DNA from: Thalassia testudinum
Taxonomy: Eukaryota > Streptophyta > Magnoliopsida > Alismatales > Hydrocharitaceae
DNA: 64,000 nt
Reading direction: 5' to 3'
Assembly (NCBI GenBank): GCA_037157565.1
Contig: JAZHRO010000013.1
Span: forward strand, 116,078,001-116,142,000
The position numbers were made by a program, and so were the translations under genes. Below the pieces are notes generated by a model. That model saw nothing but the letters and a program-made list of their open reading frames with translations. It was not told the origin of the DNA and made no database searches. Shown piece by piece: positions 22,000-33,739 of the stretch (position 1 is its first letter; each line of letters begins with the position of its first letter).

Positions 22000-23283
22000 T
22001 TACCCCAACCCCCTTTGTAATGACATATATGCCCCTATAAATTTCAATTTTATTATGAATTTCATTTAAACAAAAATGAAACAAAGCAAAGAAATTGTTA
22101 CCAACCTTAGATGTCAACATCAGTTGCAAATAAATGACCTTCTTCTGTTAATTCTTGGTATGCTTCAAACTGTGCATCAAAATGATTGCACGATACTGTT
22201 CTTATGAGTATAACCTATCCCCTTTGGCAATTATCGGGAACATAGAAAACTTGTGCCACTTGACATGCCAATGTGAATGGTTCATCAAACTAAAGAATTT
22301 GACGATTACTATTTAAACTCAAGAAATTGTGTTTCTTGTCTATTTTGAAACTGGTGCCCTCTTTAAAAACATCAAACCAATGACATTTAAATAGGACAAC
22401 TCTGCAATCAAATCTGAAGCTGATCTCCACAATTTCTTTGATTTCACCATAATATCCATCTGGACCAGCGGAAAGATCTAAATCAACAACTTCGACTTGT
22501 TATGTAACCTTTCTATCAATAATTTCTTTTATTCTAAATTTGAACCCATTTATAATATATCCAGAATGGTAATGCGCATAATGTAATGGTGATTTAGCAA
22601 TTACATCAAAATCTGATACTCATCATGGGTCCTTATCCTCTTTCAATTGATTAACTCGATCTTTAAACCAATCTACGAAGCCAAATTTAGTTGTCATTGA
22701 AAGAAGTAATCATTTGAATTCCTCGTAAAATGGATCAATTTCAGGAATTTGTTTTAAAATATATAAACATGCGCAACATCTATCATTTTCTGAAGTTGCC
22801 TTGTACTCTGTATGAAGAATCGAACTTCCTCTGATATCAAAAATTGATAAACATTCTTCATCACTGTCATTGTATTCCCCCTCATAGTTCCTTTGAAGTT
22901 TATTAAAGCGATTGTTTGTTTCATTTATGTACATGGAAGTAAAATTTATACATTCCTCCACGAGATACCCTTCTACAATGGATCTTTCTGGCTTTGCCTC
23001 ATTCAAAACATAATCTTTAAGCTTTTTCAAAAATCACAAAACTGGATACATCCATCTAAATTGTATAGGTCCACCGATTCTAGCTTCGTTTGTAAGATGC
23101 AGGGTGAGATGAACCATTACATCAAAGAAGGCTGGGGGAAGAATCTGCTCCATCTTACAGAGAGTAATGACTATTTGTTTAACCTAGTGATCTAGTGTAT
23201 CATTTCGTAGCATCTTCAAATAAACAGCTTTGAAAAACCTACTCATCTCTGTGAATAAATCAACAATTGGCTCTGGCAGTATC
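22000..23283 (-). pseudogene. CACTA tnp2-like transposase, C-terminal part (DUF4218 and DUF4216 regions)
   Basis: Minus strand from 23,283: a block with PPAFFDVMVHLTLHL and GPIQFRWMYP, typical of the DUF4218 region of plant CACTA transposases, then LKDYVLNEAKPERSIVEGYL. Further on, near 22,200-22,560, a DUF4216-like block contains QVAQVFYVPDN. In-frame stops at about 23,190 and 23,030 show decay. The N-terminal part of the same gene is at 28,294-30,300; the two were separated by a 5.0-kb insertion. Confidence 0.8.
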
Positions 23284-26200
23284 TAATGAGTTGCGACTCA
23301 TCATAGCTAAAAAGTCTAAGTTAAGCTAGAAACTAGGTTAAACAATGTCAAATTAACACATAAAAAGGGTTAAGTGTGAGAATCAAAGAAAAATACCTAA
23401 AACATTAATTCTGTGTTAAAATTGCATAATTAGGTCATAAAATGAGATATTCTTGAGAAAAAGGTCAAATGGTGATCCAAGTGCAAATTGAACACACAAA
23501 TAAGTTTAAAAGTTAAAATCAAAAGTATAATTAACTTCTTAAATGTTCAATTAAGCTTATATAAAAACTTGAAGGCATTTGGACATCATTAAGGCCTTGA
23601 TATCAAAGATTTACATTTAGGTCCTTCATGCATCACATTTCTTTCATTAGAAAACTTCCTAGGACCTATTTGTAACCTGTAGGGACCTCTTTGTAAGCTC
23701 TTAAGGACCACTCCGTAACCATTCTCTGTCACTTATGGGTCTGTCTGCAATTGTTCTACCCCTTCGCTGAGGGGTGTGCCCTGCAATTTCACCAACACAA
23801 GCCTGCAACTCGCGTGCACTGTTCACATGATGAACTAAGGCCATCGTGGCCATCCATTCCCTTGATCACTTAATCTATGGCTTGATTTGAATCGAACCTT
23901 CGAGCGATTCGATGCATATGGTCACCTTGTCACCCAGATCTCATCCAACGGCTGCTTTTTGACTTGGCAGGGCGCACATTCTCTCCTCTAATCCTCGTCG
24001 AGCTTGCCCTTTATGCCTAATTTCACCTGCGTGGTGCTCTGATCCACTAATCTTTCTACTTAAGTAGCTCCACAACTGCGCACGTGGGTATCGCTCCCTC
24101 CTACATTCTTAGCGATCGTTCTTCCACTCCAGCCACCCCTCCCCACCAATCCCCAGGTTTCACAGCTATCGGCTGTGAATTCTCCGACTTCTCTCTGACT
24201 CTCTTCATCGCTAAGGATGTCGTATGCCTGAGGACGACCTAGAAGCTTCACTAGAAGGCTTTTCCCTCCACTGGAGCACCATCCCCTTCCATTCTTCCTC
24301 CTTAGCCACTAGTTAAGGACCCACAGGTCCCATTCTTCCTGTTAGAATAGTTTTCATGCTTTGTAGTTTAGTTGTAGCAGTAGTTAGGTAGATTAGCAAT
24401 AGAATTAGAGTTACAAGAAGTGTTGATCTGCTGCGTGTGTTAGTTTAGCATTAGAAGTAGATTTAGATTAGCTTCACCCCCCCACCTCCTCTGATCATTT
24501 CAGATCAAAGGGGATGGTTTCACATAATCACTGATCACTGTTTTCTCCCTCTACACGTTTCCATTTCACTTTCTGATTTCCTCGTATTTTAATACACAAT
24601 TCACCCATCCATTTGGAGTCAAATCCCCATCCCATTTCTTTCAAGCTTTGAGATGAGGATTTGTACTCAAATCCTCCTAGGGGTCTCTTCACTCATGTCA
24701 TTTTGTTCACAAGGACCCCTGATCTAAGTTTGAAAAGAATCGATTCACTTGATTTGATTTAAAGATGGATTTCAAAGTAAAATCGCAAGATTTTGGTCAA
24801 ATTGGGTTTTCAAGGGTTTTTGATCAAGTGGATTGATATATTTGTGTTTCATTTTGACCTTGGTTGTGAGTTTGAGATGTCTTGATATTACATTCTTCCT
24901 CAAACGAGCTAGGTCTGAATTGAGTATGAATCGAGGCTTTCATGGACTTGAATGCATGGTAGAGCCAAGGAGAATCAACTTGTTGATTGGAGGCTCTATC
25001 AAGGATTTTTATGTGGACTTGTTTCAGAGATTTTGATTTCTAATCTATGGGATTCTTAATATCCCTTAAGGTTTTTAGCACAATGGGATTCAAGCTGAAT
25101 TTATTGGGTTGAATCCAACATTTTCTACATGTTGTCCATAGCATTAGAAAGTGTTAGATCAATAAGTTTTTAATTTGATTTGAAGTGAAACCATTGACAA
25201 GGAATTTGGATTTTAAAAAAAAAGGGAAACACTTGAAAATGATTTTTATGCCATCTTTTTAGCCCTTGTCAGATTTGGTTTTAGAGATTTATGTGTTTGT
25301 GAATCCCAGTTAGTCATAGCAAATTGCTGCATGATGCAGCTACATTTTTATTCAAGTCAGAAAAATATTTCCTGATCAAGTTAGTTTGTATCTCTAATCA
25401 GACTTCCTCAAGTTTGATTTGAGATATAGATCATAGTATCAGGAGATAATTTACTGATTTGGAATTTCGGACCTGCTGCAAAATGTCTTCTTTGATGTAT
25501 GAATTCCCTGCAGCAAGGTTCAGTGTCATGTTTAAGACGTCTAGAGCAGTTCCTTCAGCTACTGTCAGTTGCTGCAGTTGCTTGAAGCTACTGCTGCAGC
25601 TGTTGCTCCTACTTATGGATGAAATTCTATAGGATAGAAGGCTTCGTTTTTAGTGTTTAAATTAGTTGACATGTTGTTAATGCTGTCTCTTATGTATACA
25701 AGCCTTCATGTACTTGTACTTGATTTAAATTTAACTTGGAATGACTTGTTTCATGATTAATTCTTTCTTTGTCAACTAATTAATGTGCTATCTATCCAAA
25801 TTGAAAAATCAAAGTGAAATTTACTAAAAAGCATGATTATATGAGTGAATATCCTTTCGTATAATGTCTAGGGCTTAACTGAGGCAGTTCATTGCCTATT
25901 CTCCTCATAGATTAGAATTTAGGGTCTTAGGTTCCTTTTAAAACACTAAGAAGATCCTAAAATGTGCCAACTTTGTAATTAAATAAAAATAATTTAAAAA
26001 ATCCAAAAAAATAAATAAAGATGTAGTGAGTAGGATTAACTATTTCTCTACACATATGTCAAGTTTCAAGGCATTCTGAACCATCGGCTTGGTAGAACAT
26101 ACCAGCCGATGGTTCAGTCTACCTTAAAACTTAATAAAAGACACTAACCTATAAAAATACCAAAAATACATTCTATCTCTCATCTCTTTCTTTCTCTCTC

Positions 26201-28293
26201 ATCCCCTACCTCTATAAAATATAGAAAACCCATAAAAATAAAAATAAAAACCCCAAGAATACTCAAAAATACTATGTATAGTATGTATATACTTGTATAA
26301 ATAACTTATACTAAGCTATATATTTGTATATAATGTAAGATATGTACATAATAGATATATATAACTTATATATTTATTATATAATGTAAATTAAATATTT
26401 ACGATCATATAAAATGTATATAACTTAATTATATAACTATTTATTATTTATACTAACTTATAAGTACTATAACTTAAGTAAATTTATAAAACCTTATATA
26501 TAAATGTAATTACTAATTATACTGTGGATATATGTTTATATATATATTATGTATATTATGGACCCTGTAGTATAATTTAATTATGTATATATAATAAATA
26601 ACTATTTATTAAGTTACTAGCTAAGTTATTAAGTTAAATTAAGATAAATTAATAAGTTAAGTTATAACTGAACTAACTTATATTGTATATTTGAAGTATT
26701 GTACTTTAAGTAAATTAAGCTAATTTAACCATATTTATAATGTATTATCCTATTTATACATAATTTATATATATTAGCCAGAATTCACCTAATTAAATGT
26801 AAATAAATCCAAATAAATGTTGTAAAATAAAATAAAAATGTTTATTAAATACTTTAATATGTATATTAATACTATACAATGTCAATTAGACCATTAATTA
26901 ACTAATTTATACGTTAATTAAGAAATAAACCTGTAAATCAGGATGTATAATTCACGAATTTTAGCTAATTTATTTATACAATAAACATAATTAATTTTAT
27001 AAATAAATTATATAATCATGTAGCCCTATGTAAATACTATAAAACCCTATAATTTATTTTTAATTTATAATAAATTATGGCCCTCAAATCGATGGCCAAA
27101 ATTAGCAATTCAACGCAATCCTATGCAGGCAGCAACGGCTGAGAAGGCACTGGAATAGCACCACATCGGTGGCTGGAGAAGTGGTGCATCACTATAAATT
27201 GAATTTGTGTATCCCCCTCTTCAGTCGTCAGGCGCTGGGCGCCCTTATAACCCTTTTACCCCCATCTGATATGAGCATGTGACTATGGCCTTGGTTTATG
27301 ATGAAATTGGTATATGGTGTGTAGTTGGGAGCCATACACTGTGTGAGAACCTATGTGGGCCCAATATTGGGCATAAACCGTGATTAAGAGATTAATTAAT
27401 GAATCAGGGTGGCCTTAGTAGAGGTCTGGTCCCACCCGTTAAGGGTACTGTGTATCCCTCGAAAAGGTCGCCTGCTAATTAAAAACCTAATTTTTTGGTT
27501 AAATGAACAATAACCTGGTCTTAATTACTAAGAAGGGGTGAAGAGGTTATGTGTTAGCCGTAGAAGAGAGATTGAAGCTAAGAACAGCTAAGAAGAGAGA
27601 ACAAAAGAAGAGAAACTGCCTGTATATGTGTATATAGTGTATATATATATATGTATACTGTAAATAATAAGTATAAATATATTAAGTATACATAGTATAG
27701 ATATTGTTTGAGCTATATATATATATAAATAACTTTATAGCTTTATTGACAGAATTATCCGTCACTGTAGATAGAATAAGTGTCACTAAAGACCCTAGTT
27801 TTTATGTTAGGTTGCGTATATACTTTTTCCTAAGGTTTAGCAACATTTTTATCTATCGCTATACATAATATATATGTTACTGTATATGTTAGTATATTAA
27901 GTTAGTATAGTATATATTATTACTTATATACGTAAATATTAGTATTATAACTTTAAAATAGATAGTATATAATACTTAATCATAGTGTTTGATGCTTGTT
28001 TGTTTATACCTGTTTGCAAGCATTTTAGTTCATTTTATTGTACATAATTGAGTTATTATGTCATTCATTGATCATTCCTTCATTCAAAATTGTACATAAA
28101 TTGATCTTTTTGGGATTAAAGAATAATGTTGGATTTAAAGAGTGATGTATATCAATAACCGACTCCCAGTGAACAACTTGGAATAAACCAGTAAAAATTA
28201 TGTAAATAAATAAAATTGACGCAATAACGATTTGTATTTGTGACGTATACTACAACAGCGATGATTTTTTATACAAACCGTGGTCGATCGTTC
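23284..28293. mobile_element. Unclassified 5.0-kb insertion in the CACTA transposase gene
   Basis: The coding homology stops at 28,300 and resumes at 23,283; the seven bases at the two edges are CAATATC (28,294-28,300) and CAGTATC (23,277-23,283), a probable target duplication with one mismatch. Inside there is no recognisable gene. The left part is ordinary composition, with a pyrimidine-rich stretch and TATA-like sites. From about 26,200 to 27,080 and 27,600-28,000 it is very AT-rich. A 6-bp palindrome with a TGCG loop lies at 23,286-23,301 at the left edge. The element type is not identified. Confidence 0.5.
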
Positions 28294-30300
28294 CAATATC
28301 CCCCATATCGGTAGTGGAAATAATACTTGCATATAAACGTGAGAGTCAAGACTTTTCAAGCCAGATATCTTTTTCTGCACTTCATTCACACAACGAGAAA
28401 GCTGCGATGAAAACCCATCTGGCACCCAAATTTCCTTTAAGAAGTAGAACAGTCTACTCTTCTAGTCTTGATTCAAGCTGTAAATAGTAGGTGAGAAGTA
28501 GCCAACATCCTCATGAATATGCTTCTCCAGACGTATCCCTAAACTCTCCATATCTTTCCTTGTTTTCACCATATCCTTTGGATCATCCGTTAGATTTAAT
28601 ACGTCTAAGATGTTATCCATCGCATTCTTTTCGATATGCATAACATCTAAATTATGATGTATTGTAAGATCTTTCCAATATAGCAGCTCCATAAAGAAAA
28701 TGCTTTTCTTTCAAAATCTAGAATTCCTTAAGGCCATCTGGTCTTGTTTGAATGGTCAACCCAACCATATCTCACCGATTTCTTGTAATCTCTCCATTAT
28801 AACCTGACTCGGCAACCTGATAGAATCTTTACTAAGTTTATTCTTGGGATTTTTCTTTGAATACCGACACGTCCTGCCATCAAATTTACTCCTGAACTGG
28901 GACGTTCACCATCTATGTTCAATAGGTAGAAATCTACGATGCTCTAAGTAATAGAGTTTCTTACTTTCCAGTAATCGTAGGAGATGAGTGTCTTCCATAC
29001 AAACTAGGTAAACAAGCTTTCCTTAGTGCTCCAACCTAACAAATTTGCGTATGCTGGGAAGTCGTTTATGGTCTACAACAATGCTGCGTGCATATTATAA
29101 AATTCTTTCTTTTTTACATCGTACGTCTTCACGCCGATGTACCACAACTGTTTTAGTTCCTCGATTAATGGCTAGAGATAAATATCTATTGCATTTCCTG
29201 GTTGTTTTGGACTAAGGATTAATAGGGTCAACATCATGAATGACGATCTCATACACAATCAGGGAGATAAGTTATATATGACCACTACCACTAGCCATAT
29301 AAAGTACGACAGGTACATACTCTTAAATGGATTAAATCCATCGCTTGCAAGACCCAACCTCACGTTCCTTGCTTCTAAAGCGAATAAATTATTTCTTTCG
29401 TCAAATCTCTTCCACTCTAAATCAATAGGATGACTTATTCTTCCATCTTGAGATTTACAATCCTAGTGCCATGTCATCCACCATGCAGTTTTAGTTGATA
29501 TAAAAAGGCGTTGAAGCCTAGATGTTAGTGGAAAGTAACAAAGAACTTTCTGAGATTATTTCCTCTTACTTTCATTTTTACCTTCCTTATATCTCTCATG
29601 TCCACATTTGAGACAATTACTCAAATTTGCGAATTCATTTCTGAAAAGAATGCAGTCATTCGGACATGCATCAATTTTATGATAATCCAAACCAAGCTTA
29701 CAAATTTTTTTCCTTGCCTCATACCATGAAGTTGGAAAACCATTAGGGTTATTCAACAGCTCAGCAATAAACTGAAGTATTTCTAACATGAATTTAGCAC
29801 TAGCTCTACTCATAACCTTCAGTTGAAACATTTTCTACAAAAATGACAACTTTGACAATTTCGTAACACTGGGAGCAATAGAATCCTCAACCGCCTTAAC
29901 AGCATTATAGAACGGATCACAACTAAACGGATCTTCCTCATCTGCATTTATATCCTCTCCTGCTCTCATCTCGTTCAACATTTCTTCTATTTCTTCACCT
30001 CTGCCATCAGCAATTTCCTCGTCGATCTCTTAGTCAACAGTGTTCTCATTGTTTATAACTTTCTCAGTCAACTCTTCATAAGCTACCCAAGTAGTGTAAT
30101 GCTACCACCACCCATTACAAATGTAGTGCTTGAGCACAATATTACAATCATGCAAGGAACTATTTAAACATCTTTTGCATAGGTAGAAGGTATTATCAAG
30201 TTGACCTCCTCGCCTAAGTATCTTCCTATCGTCATGAAAGGCCCAATATAGAAATGAAATTACTCCATCCTTATATCTGGTGTAATCTGAACCCCGCAAT
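28294..30300 (-). pseudogene. CACTA tnp2-like transposase, N-terminal and core part (Transposase_21)
   Basis: Minus strand, in order: a transposase-associated domain at 30,102-30,300 (ISFLYWAFHDD, KRCLNSS, HYICNGW); an acidic stretch; a tnp2 block at 29,556-29,831 (KICKLGLDYHKIDACPNDC, CLKCG); the core at 28,700-29,480 (LASDGFNPF, TINDFPAYANLLGWSTK); then YWKDLTIHHNLDVMHIEKNA at about 28,650 and ISGLKSLDSHVYMQVLFPL near 28,320. In plant CACTA elements this protein cuts and moves the element. Several in-frame stops and frameshifts make it non-functional. It is broken at 28,293 by the 5.0-kb insertion. Confidence 0.88.
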
Positions 30301-31499
30301 CCAATCTAAGATTTATTCAGTATTTCCCCGCACTTCTCTAATATACCCCCTAATACTAACCTTACCTGCATTTTTTTTAACACCCAGTTAAGGACACAGC
30401 AGGATACTAGAAAAGATTAGTTGGTATACCAGAGAAGAGCAGGAATAAGCAACCAAAATTTTATCGCACAAGGTTACATGTAACGAGCAAAACTAAGTTA
30501 TCATCAAATCTTTAAGGACCTTCTTTAGTTCGGTACTTCACCGAACTAAAGTCGATCGAGTCCTATGGCATGCTATAAAGACAACACATCATGCATGTAA
30601 GTGAGGTATACATACACTTCCTGTACTGTCCACATAACATGATCATAAGTCTTGACGGGAAAGTAATTTGGACACAATTTGATTCAGAGGACTTTTACCC
30701 TAGGGGTTGGAATACCTAATGTTTGACTTCGCGTGCATATATCTTCTTTAGCAAGTGCGTATCTAAATAATAACTAATTTAAATATTAAAAAATTTTACC
30801 AAAAAACTAAAATATCATTCAATTAAATTAAAAAGATTGAATGTAATATATATATACCTCAAATTACTGAAGCTTCCGAGTGTACCCAACACTAATAACC
30901 TGCAATTTTAAAAGTAAAATTAATTAAATAATAAATTATAATTATAATCCTAAACCCTAACCCAAACTAAACATGCAAACCAAGGGTGAGACCAAGTGAA
31001 AACCCTAACCCTGACCCAAACCCTTATCAAATCATAAAACCCTAACCATGACCCAAACCAAACATCTAAACCCTAGCCCAACCCAACCACCATAAGCCTC
31101 CCCCAACTCAAATCCTAAAACCCTATGCCAAGCACCATATACACAACCTAATACAAATCCTAAACAACATATATTAATCCCAACTAAATATTGAAATAAT
31201 TTTGAAAAAAATTGACAAAGTTTCCCTTTATATTTTCAGTTTTCTATAAACCTGCATAGCATAAAAGTGGGTGCACCTCACATTAAATTCCATTCAATCA
31301 AACAAGTGGGCACACTCGACACTCACAATAAATCATACAAGCCACACGATCTAACAAAAGCCTAAAATATTATTACAATAAAAAAAATATTAAAATTATA
31401 CCTCCAACGACTACAGCTTCCGAGAATGATCGTCACCGATAACCTGTAATTTTATAAACATAATTAATTAAATAACATATTATCATATTATTCAAAAAT
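30301..31499. other. CACTA 5' flank without a gene
   Basis: AT-rich with no coding signal. About 30,950-31,110 has many CCCTAA-like, telomere-like hexamers in imperfect order. Confidence 0.5.
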
Positions 31500-32410
31500 T
31501 TACAACTTATAAAATTGAGCGATGGTAGCAGCGGCAATAAGAGGAGGAGGAGGGCGACAGGAGGGGGACGAGGAGGACGACAAGAGGAAGAGGAGGAGAA
31601 AGGCCAGCCACATAGGCAGCACTAGGAGAAGGAGGAGGAAGGGGTAGTGGAGGAAGAGGAAGAGGAGGTCGTCAAGCAGTGGCAGGGATAGGAGGAGGAT
31701 GAGGAGGGGGCAGTAGGATGAGGAGGAAGAGGAGGAGGCCAATAGGACAAGGAGGAGGAGGACGGTAGGACGAGGATGAGGGGGAGGAACCAAGGAGGAG
31801 GAGGAGGGGAGGAACCAAGGAGAAGGAGGAGGAGGGGGGGCTTGCTAAGGAAGTGGAGCAGGAGGGGGAGAGCTAAGGAGGAGGAGGGGACGGTCAAGAG
31901 GAGGAGGGTGGCACCGGCAAGCTAGGGAGGAGGAGGCTACAGGTGGAGTAGGAGGAAGGTGAGGAGCTGCGGAGGAGGAGGGGGAGGAAATAGGGAGGAA
32001 GGGGTTGTAGGCAGAGGAGGAGGAGGAGGGCATCGCCAGGCTGGGGAGGAGGAGGGCGAGGGCGCTGGCAGAGGAGGAGGGCAAGGGCACTAGCGGAGGA
32101 GGAGCAGGGTGAGCTGTAGCAGACGAGAAGGGAGAGGGCGCTGGTAGAGGAAGAGGAGGGCGAGGGCTCTGGCAGAGGAGGAGGGCGAGGAGCAACAGAG
32201 GAGGAAAAGCAGGGTGAGCTACCGTGGAGGAGGGGAGCGACGCACGGAGGAGGAGGACAAGGAGGAGAAGGAGAAGGAGGGGGGACGACGACGACAAGGA
32301 CAGGGATTCACCTGAGGAGGAGGGGGGCGATGCAAGGAGGAGGAGGGTGTGGAGGTGCTCAGTGCGAGGGGGGCGACACGAGGGTTTGGATGAGGAAGAT
32401 GAACAGTAGG
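31500..32410. repeat. Purine-rich GGA/GAG low-complexity tract
   Basis: About 900 bases dominated by GAGGAGGAG with interspersed CAGG and GGCA words on the plus strand. The open frames on both strands come from this triplet bias and are not called. It lies inside the CACTA element, between the transposase gene and the right-hand subterminal repeats. Confidence 0.8.
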
Positions 32411-32429
32411 TCGCAATGCCTAAATAGAT

Positions 32430-32964
32430 TTAGGAACCTATGCCGTCAGTTCCCTCTCCAGGGCACCCAAAATTTTGCCACTAAATTTAACCTAACTTTT
32501 ACCGTCGTTTAATCCAATAATCAACAGTATAAGTCACTAATCCCGCCTAAATTTCACATGCAAATTTTATACCATTTTTTATCGTCGCTTATTTCCCCAA
32601 TCGACTGCAAAGGATATACATCATCACGTCTAAAATTTTTGTCTATAATTTTTACCCACATTTGCCGTCGTTTATTCCAATAACCGACGACCAAAGTTAC
32701 AAATTCCTTATGCTCTTAACGAACAAATTTTAACCAGCTTTTCACCGTCGGTTCTTCTAATAACTGACGGGAAAAATATATTTGCTGTCGCTTAATAAAT
32801 CGACAGTAAATATTGATGACCATCACGTCACCCAATCATTGATGGTAGGTTGAGTACTGACCTTTGCTGTTGCTTATTTGAATAAACGACGGTAAAAAAA
32901 TCTGTCATCGATTTAAATAACCGACAGTAAGTAACCAACGGTATAACTTATTTTTCTAGTAATG
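32430..32964 (-). repeat. CACTA right subterminal repeats and terminal inverted repeat
   Basis: Seven or more inverted units of the form TTGCCGTCG-TTATT...AATAA-CCGACGGTAA follow each other (for example about 32,663-32,697, 32,745-32,779 and 32,873-32,900). The element ends at 32,964, where the minus strand reads CATTACTAGAAAAATA, one base off the usual CACTACTAGAAAA end. Such arrays bind the element-encoded proteins in known CACTA elements. Confidence 0.8.
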
Positions 32965-33225
32965 TATATTTTTTTGTATTTTTCATCCATAATAATATTA
33001 TTCCCGACCTCAATTTCCTAGTACATACATAAAGTAGAGAAGATCAGAGCTCCTCTCAGACTACGTGCAAGTGCATACACATGGATTCAACGGTGTAACA
33101 TCCACGTCTTTATTTAAGTCATGCATACAACATGGCCATATAGAGGAACAGTACTAGACTCCATGCTGGCCGGGTCACACACACACACACATATATGTAT
33201 ATATATATATATGGATCAAGAGGCG
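32965..33225. other. Spacer with CA/TA microsatellite
   Basis: No gene seen. A (CA)n-(TA)n microsatellite is at 33,178-33,212, just past the 3' end of the peptide gene. Confidence 0.6.
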
Positions 33226-33653
33226 TCATTTTATTTTGCAGCATCTGCAGCTCACGTAAATAGGGCTATTGCGAGGAGGTTTCGGTGGTTTTATGTTGTT
33301 GTAGATGTAGTAACTATAGCCCTTCTTGAGGCGACGGCAGTAGCCAGGGCAACATAGGTCGCACTTACTACCCCCGCAGTAAAATTTCTGAGTGCGCATA
33401 CAAAGAGCCTTCACTTTACTTTCCCCTAAAGGAGAAACTAGCAAAGAATAATTTGCGACGTTAGCGGATAAATTAACCACAATGATTTTGATATATAGGT
33501 CATATATCTCGGTAGCAAAAACAAATTAACAAAATCAATCAATTATCTACTTTTGTCAGTAGAGTCGAGGGAGAGAGCTAATTGAGAGGTTGAGATGATC
33601 AGGACGAGTGCGAGGAGGATATTCATGGCCATAATCCTGGAACTACTCGCCAT
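33226..33653 (-). CDS. Secreted cysteine-rich peptide, two exons
   Basis: Exon 1 is 33,551-33,653 (ATG at 33,653) and exon 2 is 33,226-33,425 (TGA at 33,226-33,228). The 125-bp intron has a GTAGAT donor and a TTTCTCCTTTAG acceptor, and the join keeps the frame, giving 100 residues. Residues 1-29 are a clear signal peptide (hydrophobic core ILLALVLIIS). The remaining part is basic and has nine cysteines spaced C-x7-C-x4-C-x2-CC-x3-C-x29-C-x-CC, with a Tyr-rich and Pro/Lys-rich stretch in the long gap. A TATA box is 70-80 bases upstream. The spacing does not match plant defensins, EPFL, lipid-transfer or snakin patterns that I know. A role in defence or cell-cell signalling is a guess from secretion and cysteine content. 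A likely relative lies at 35,284-36,155 on the same strand. Confidence 0.7.
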
Positions 33654-33720
33654 TCTTCAGACAATTTGCTTGTCTCTATCTTTGCTTGACGCTCGACGCT
33701 GTGGAAGTAGCTGATTTGCT

Positions 33721-33733
33721 TTATTTATAGAGT
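33721..33733 (-). promoter_or_regulatory. TATA box of the cysteine-rich peptide gene
   Basis: Minus strand CTCTATAAATAAAG, about 70-80 bases upstream of the ATG at 33,653, a normal plant distance. Confidence 0.65.
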
Positions 33734-33739
33734 TGGAGA

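Noticed and set aside
23287..23301. Helitron 3' end hairpin at the edge of the 5.0-kb insertion
   Set aside because: The palindrome is only 6 bp, no CTRR end at the right distance and no matching TC start was found, so the class was left open.
31500..32416. Several open frames on both strands rich in Ser, Pro, Leu or Glu, Gly, Arg
   Set aside because: They come from the GGA/GAG triplet bias of a low-complexity tract; no domain, and frames are open on both strands.
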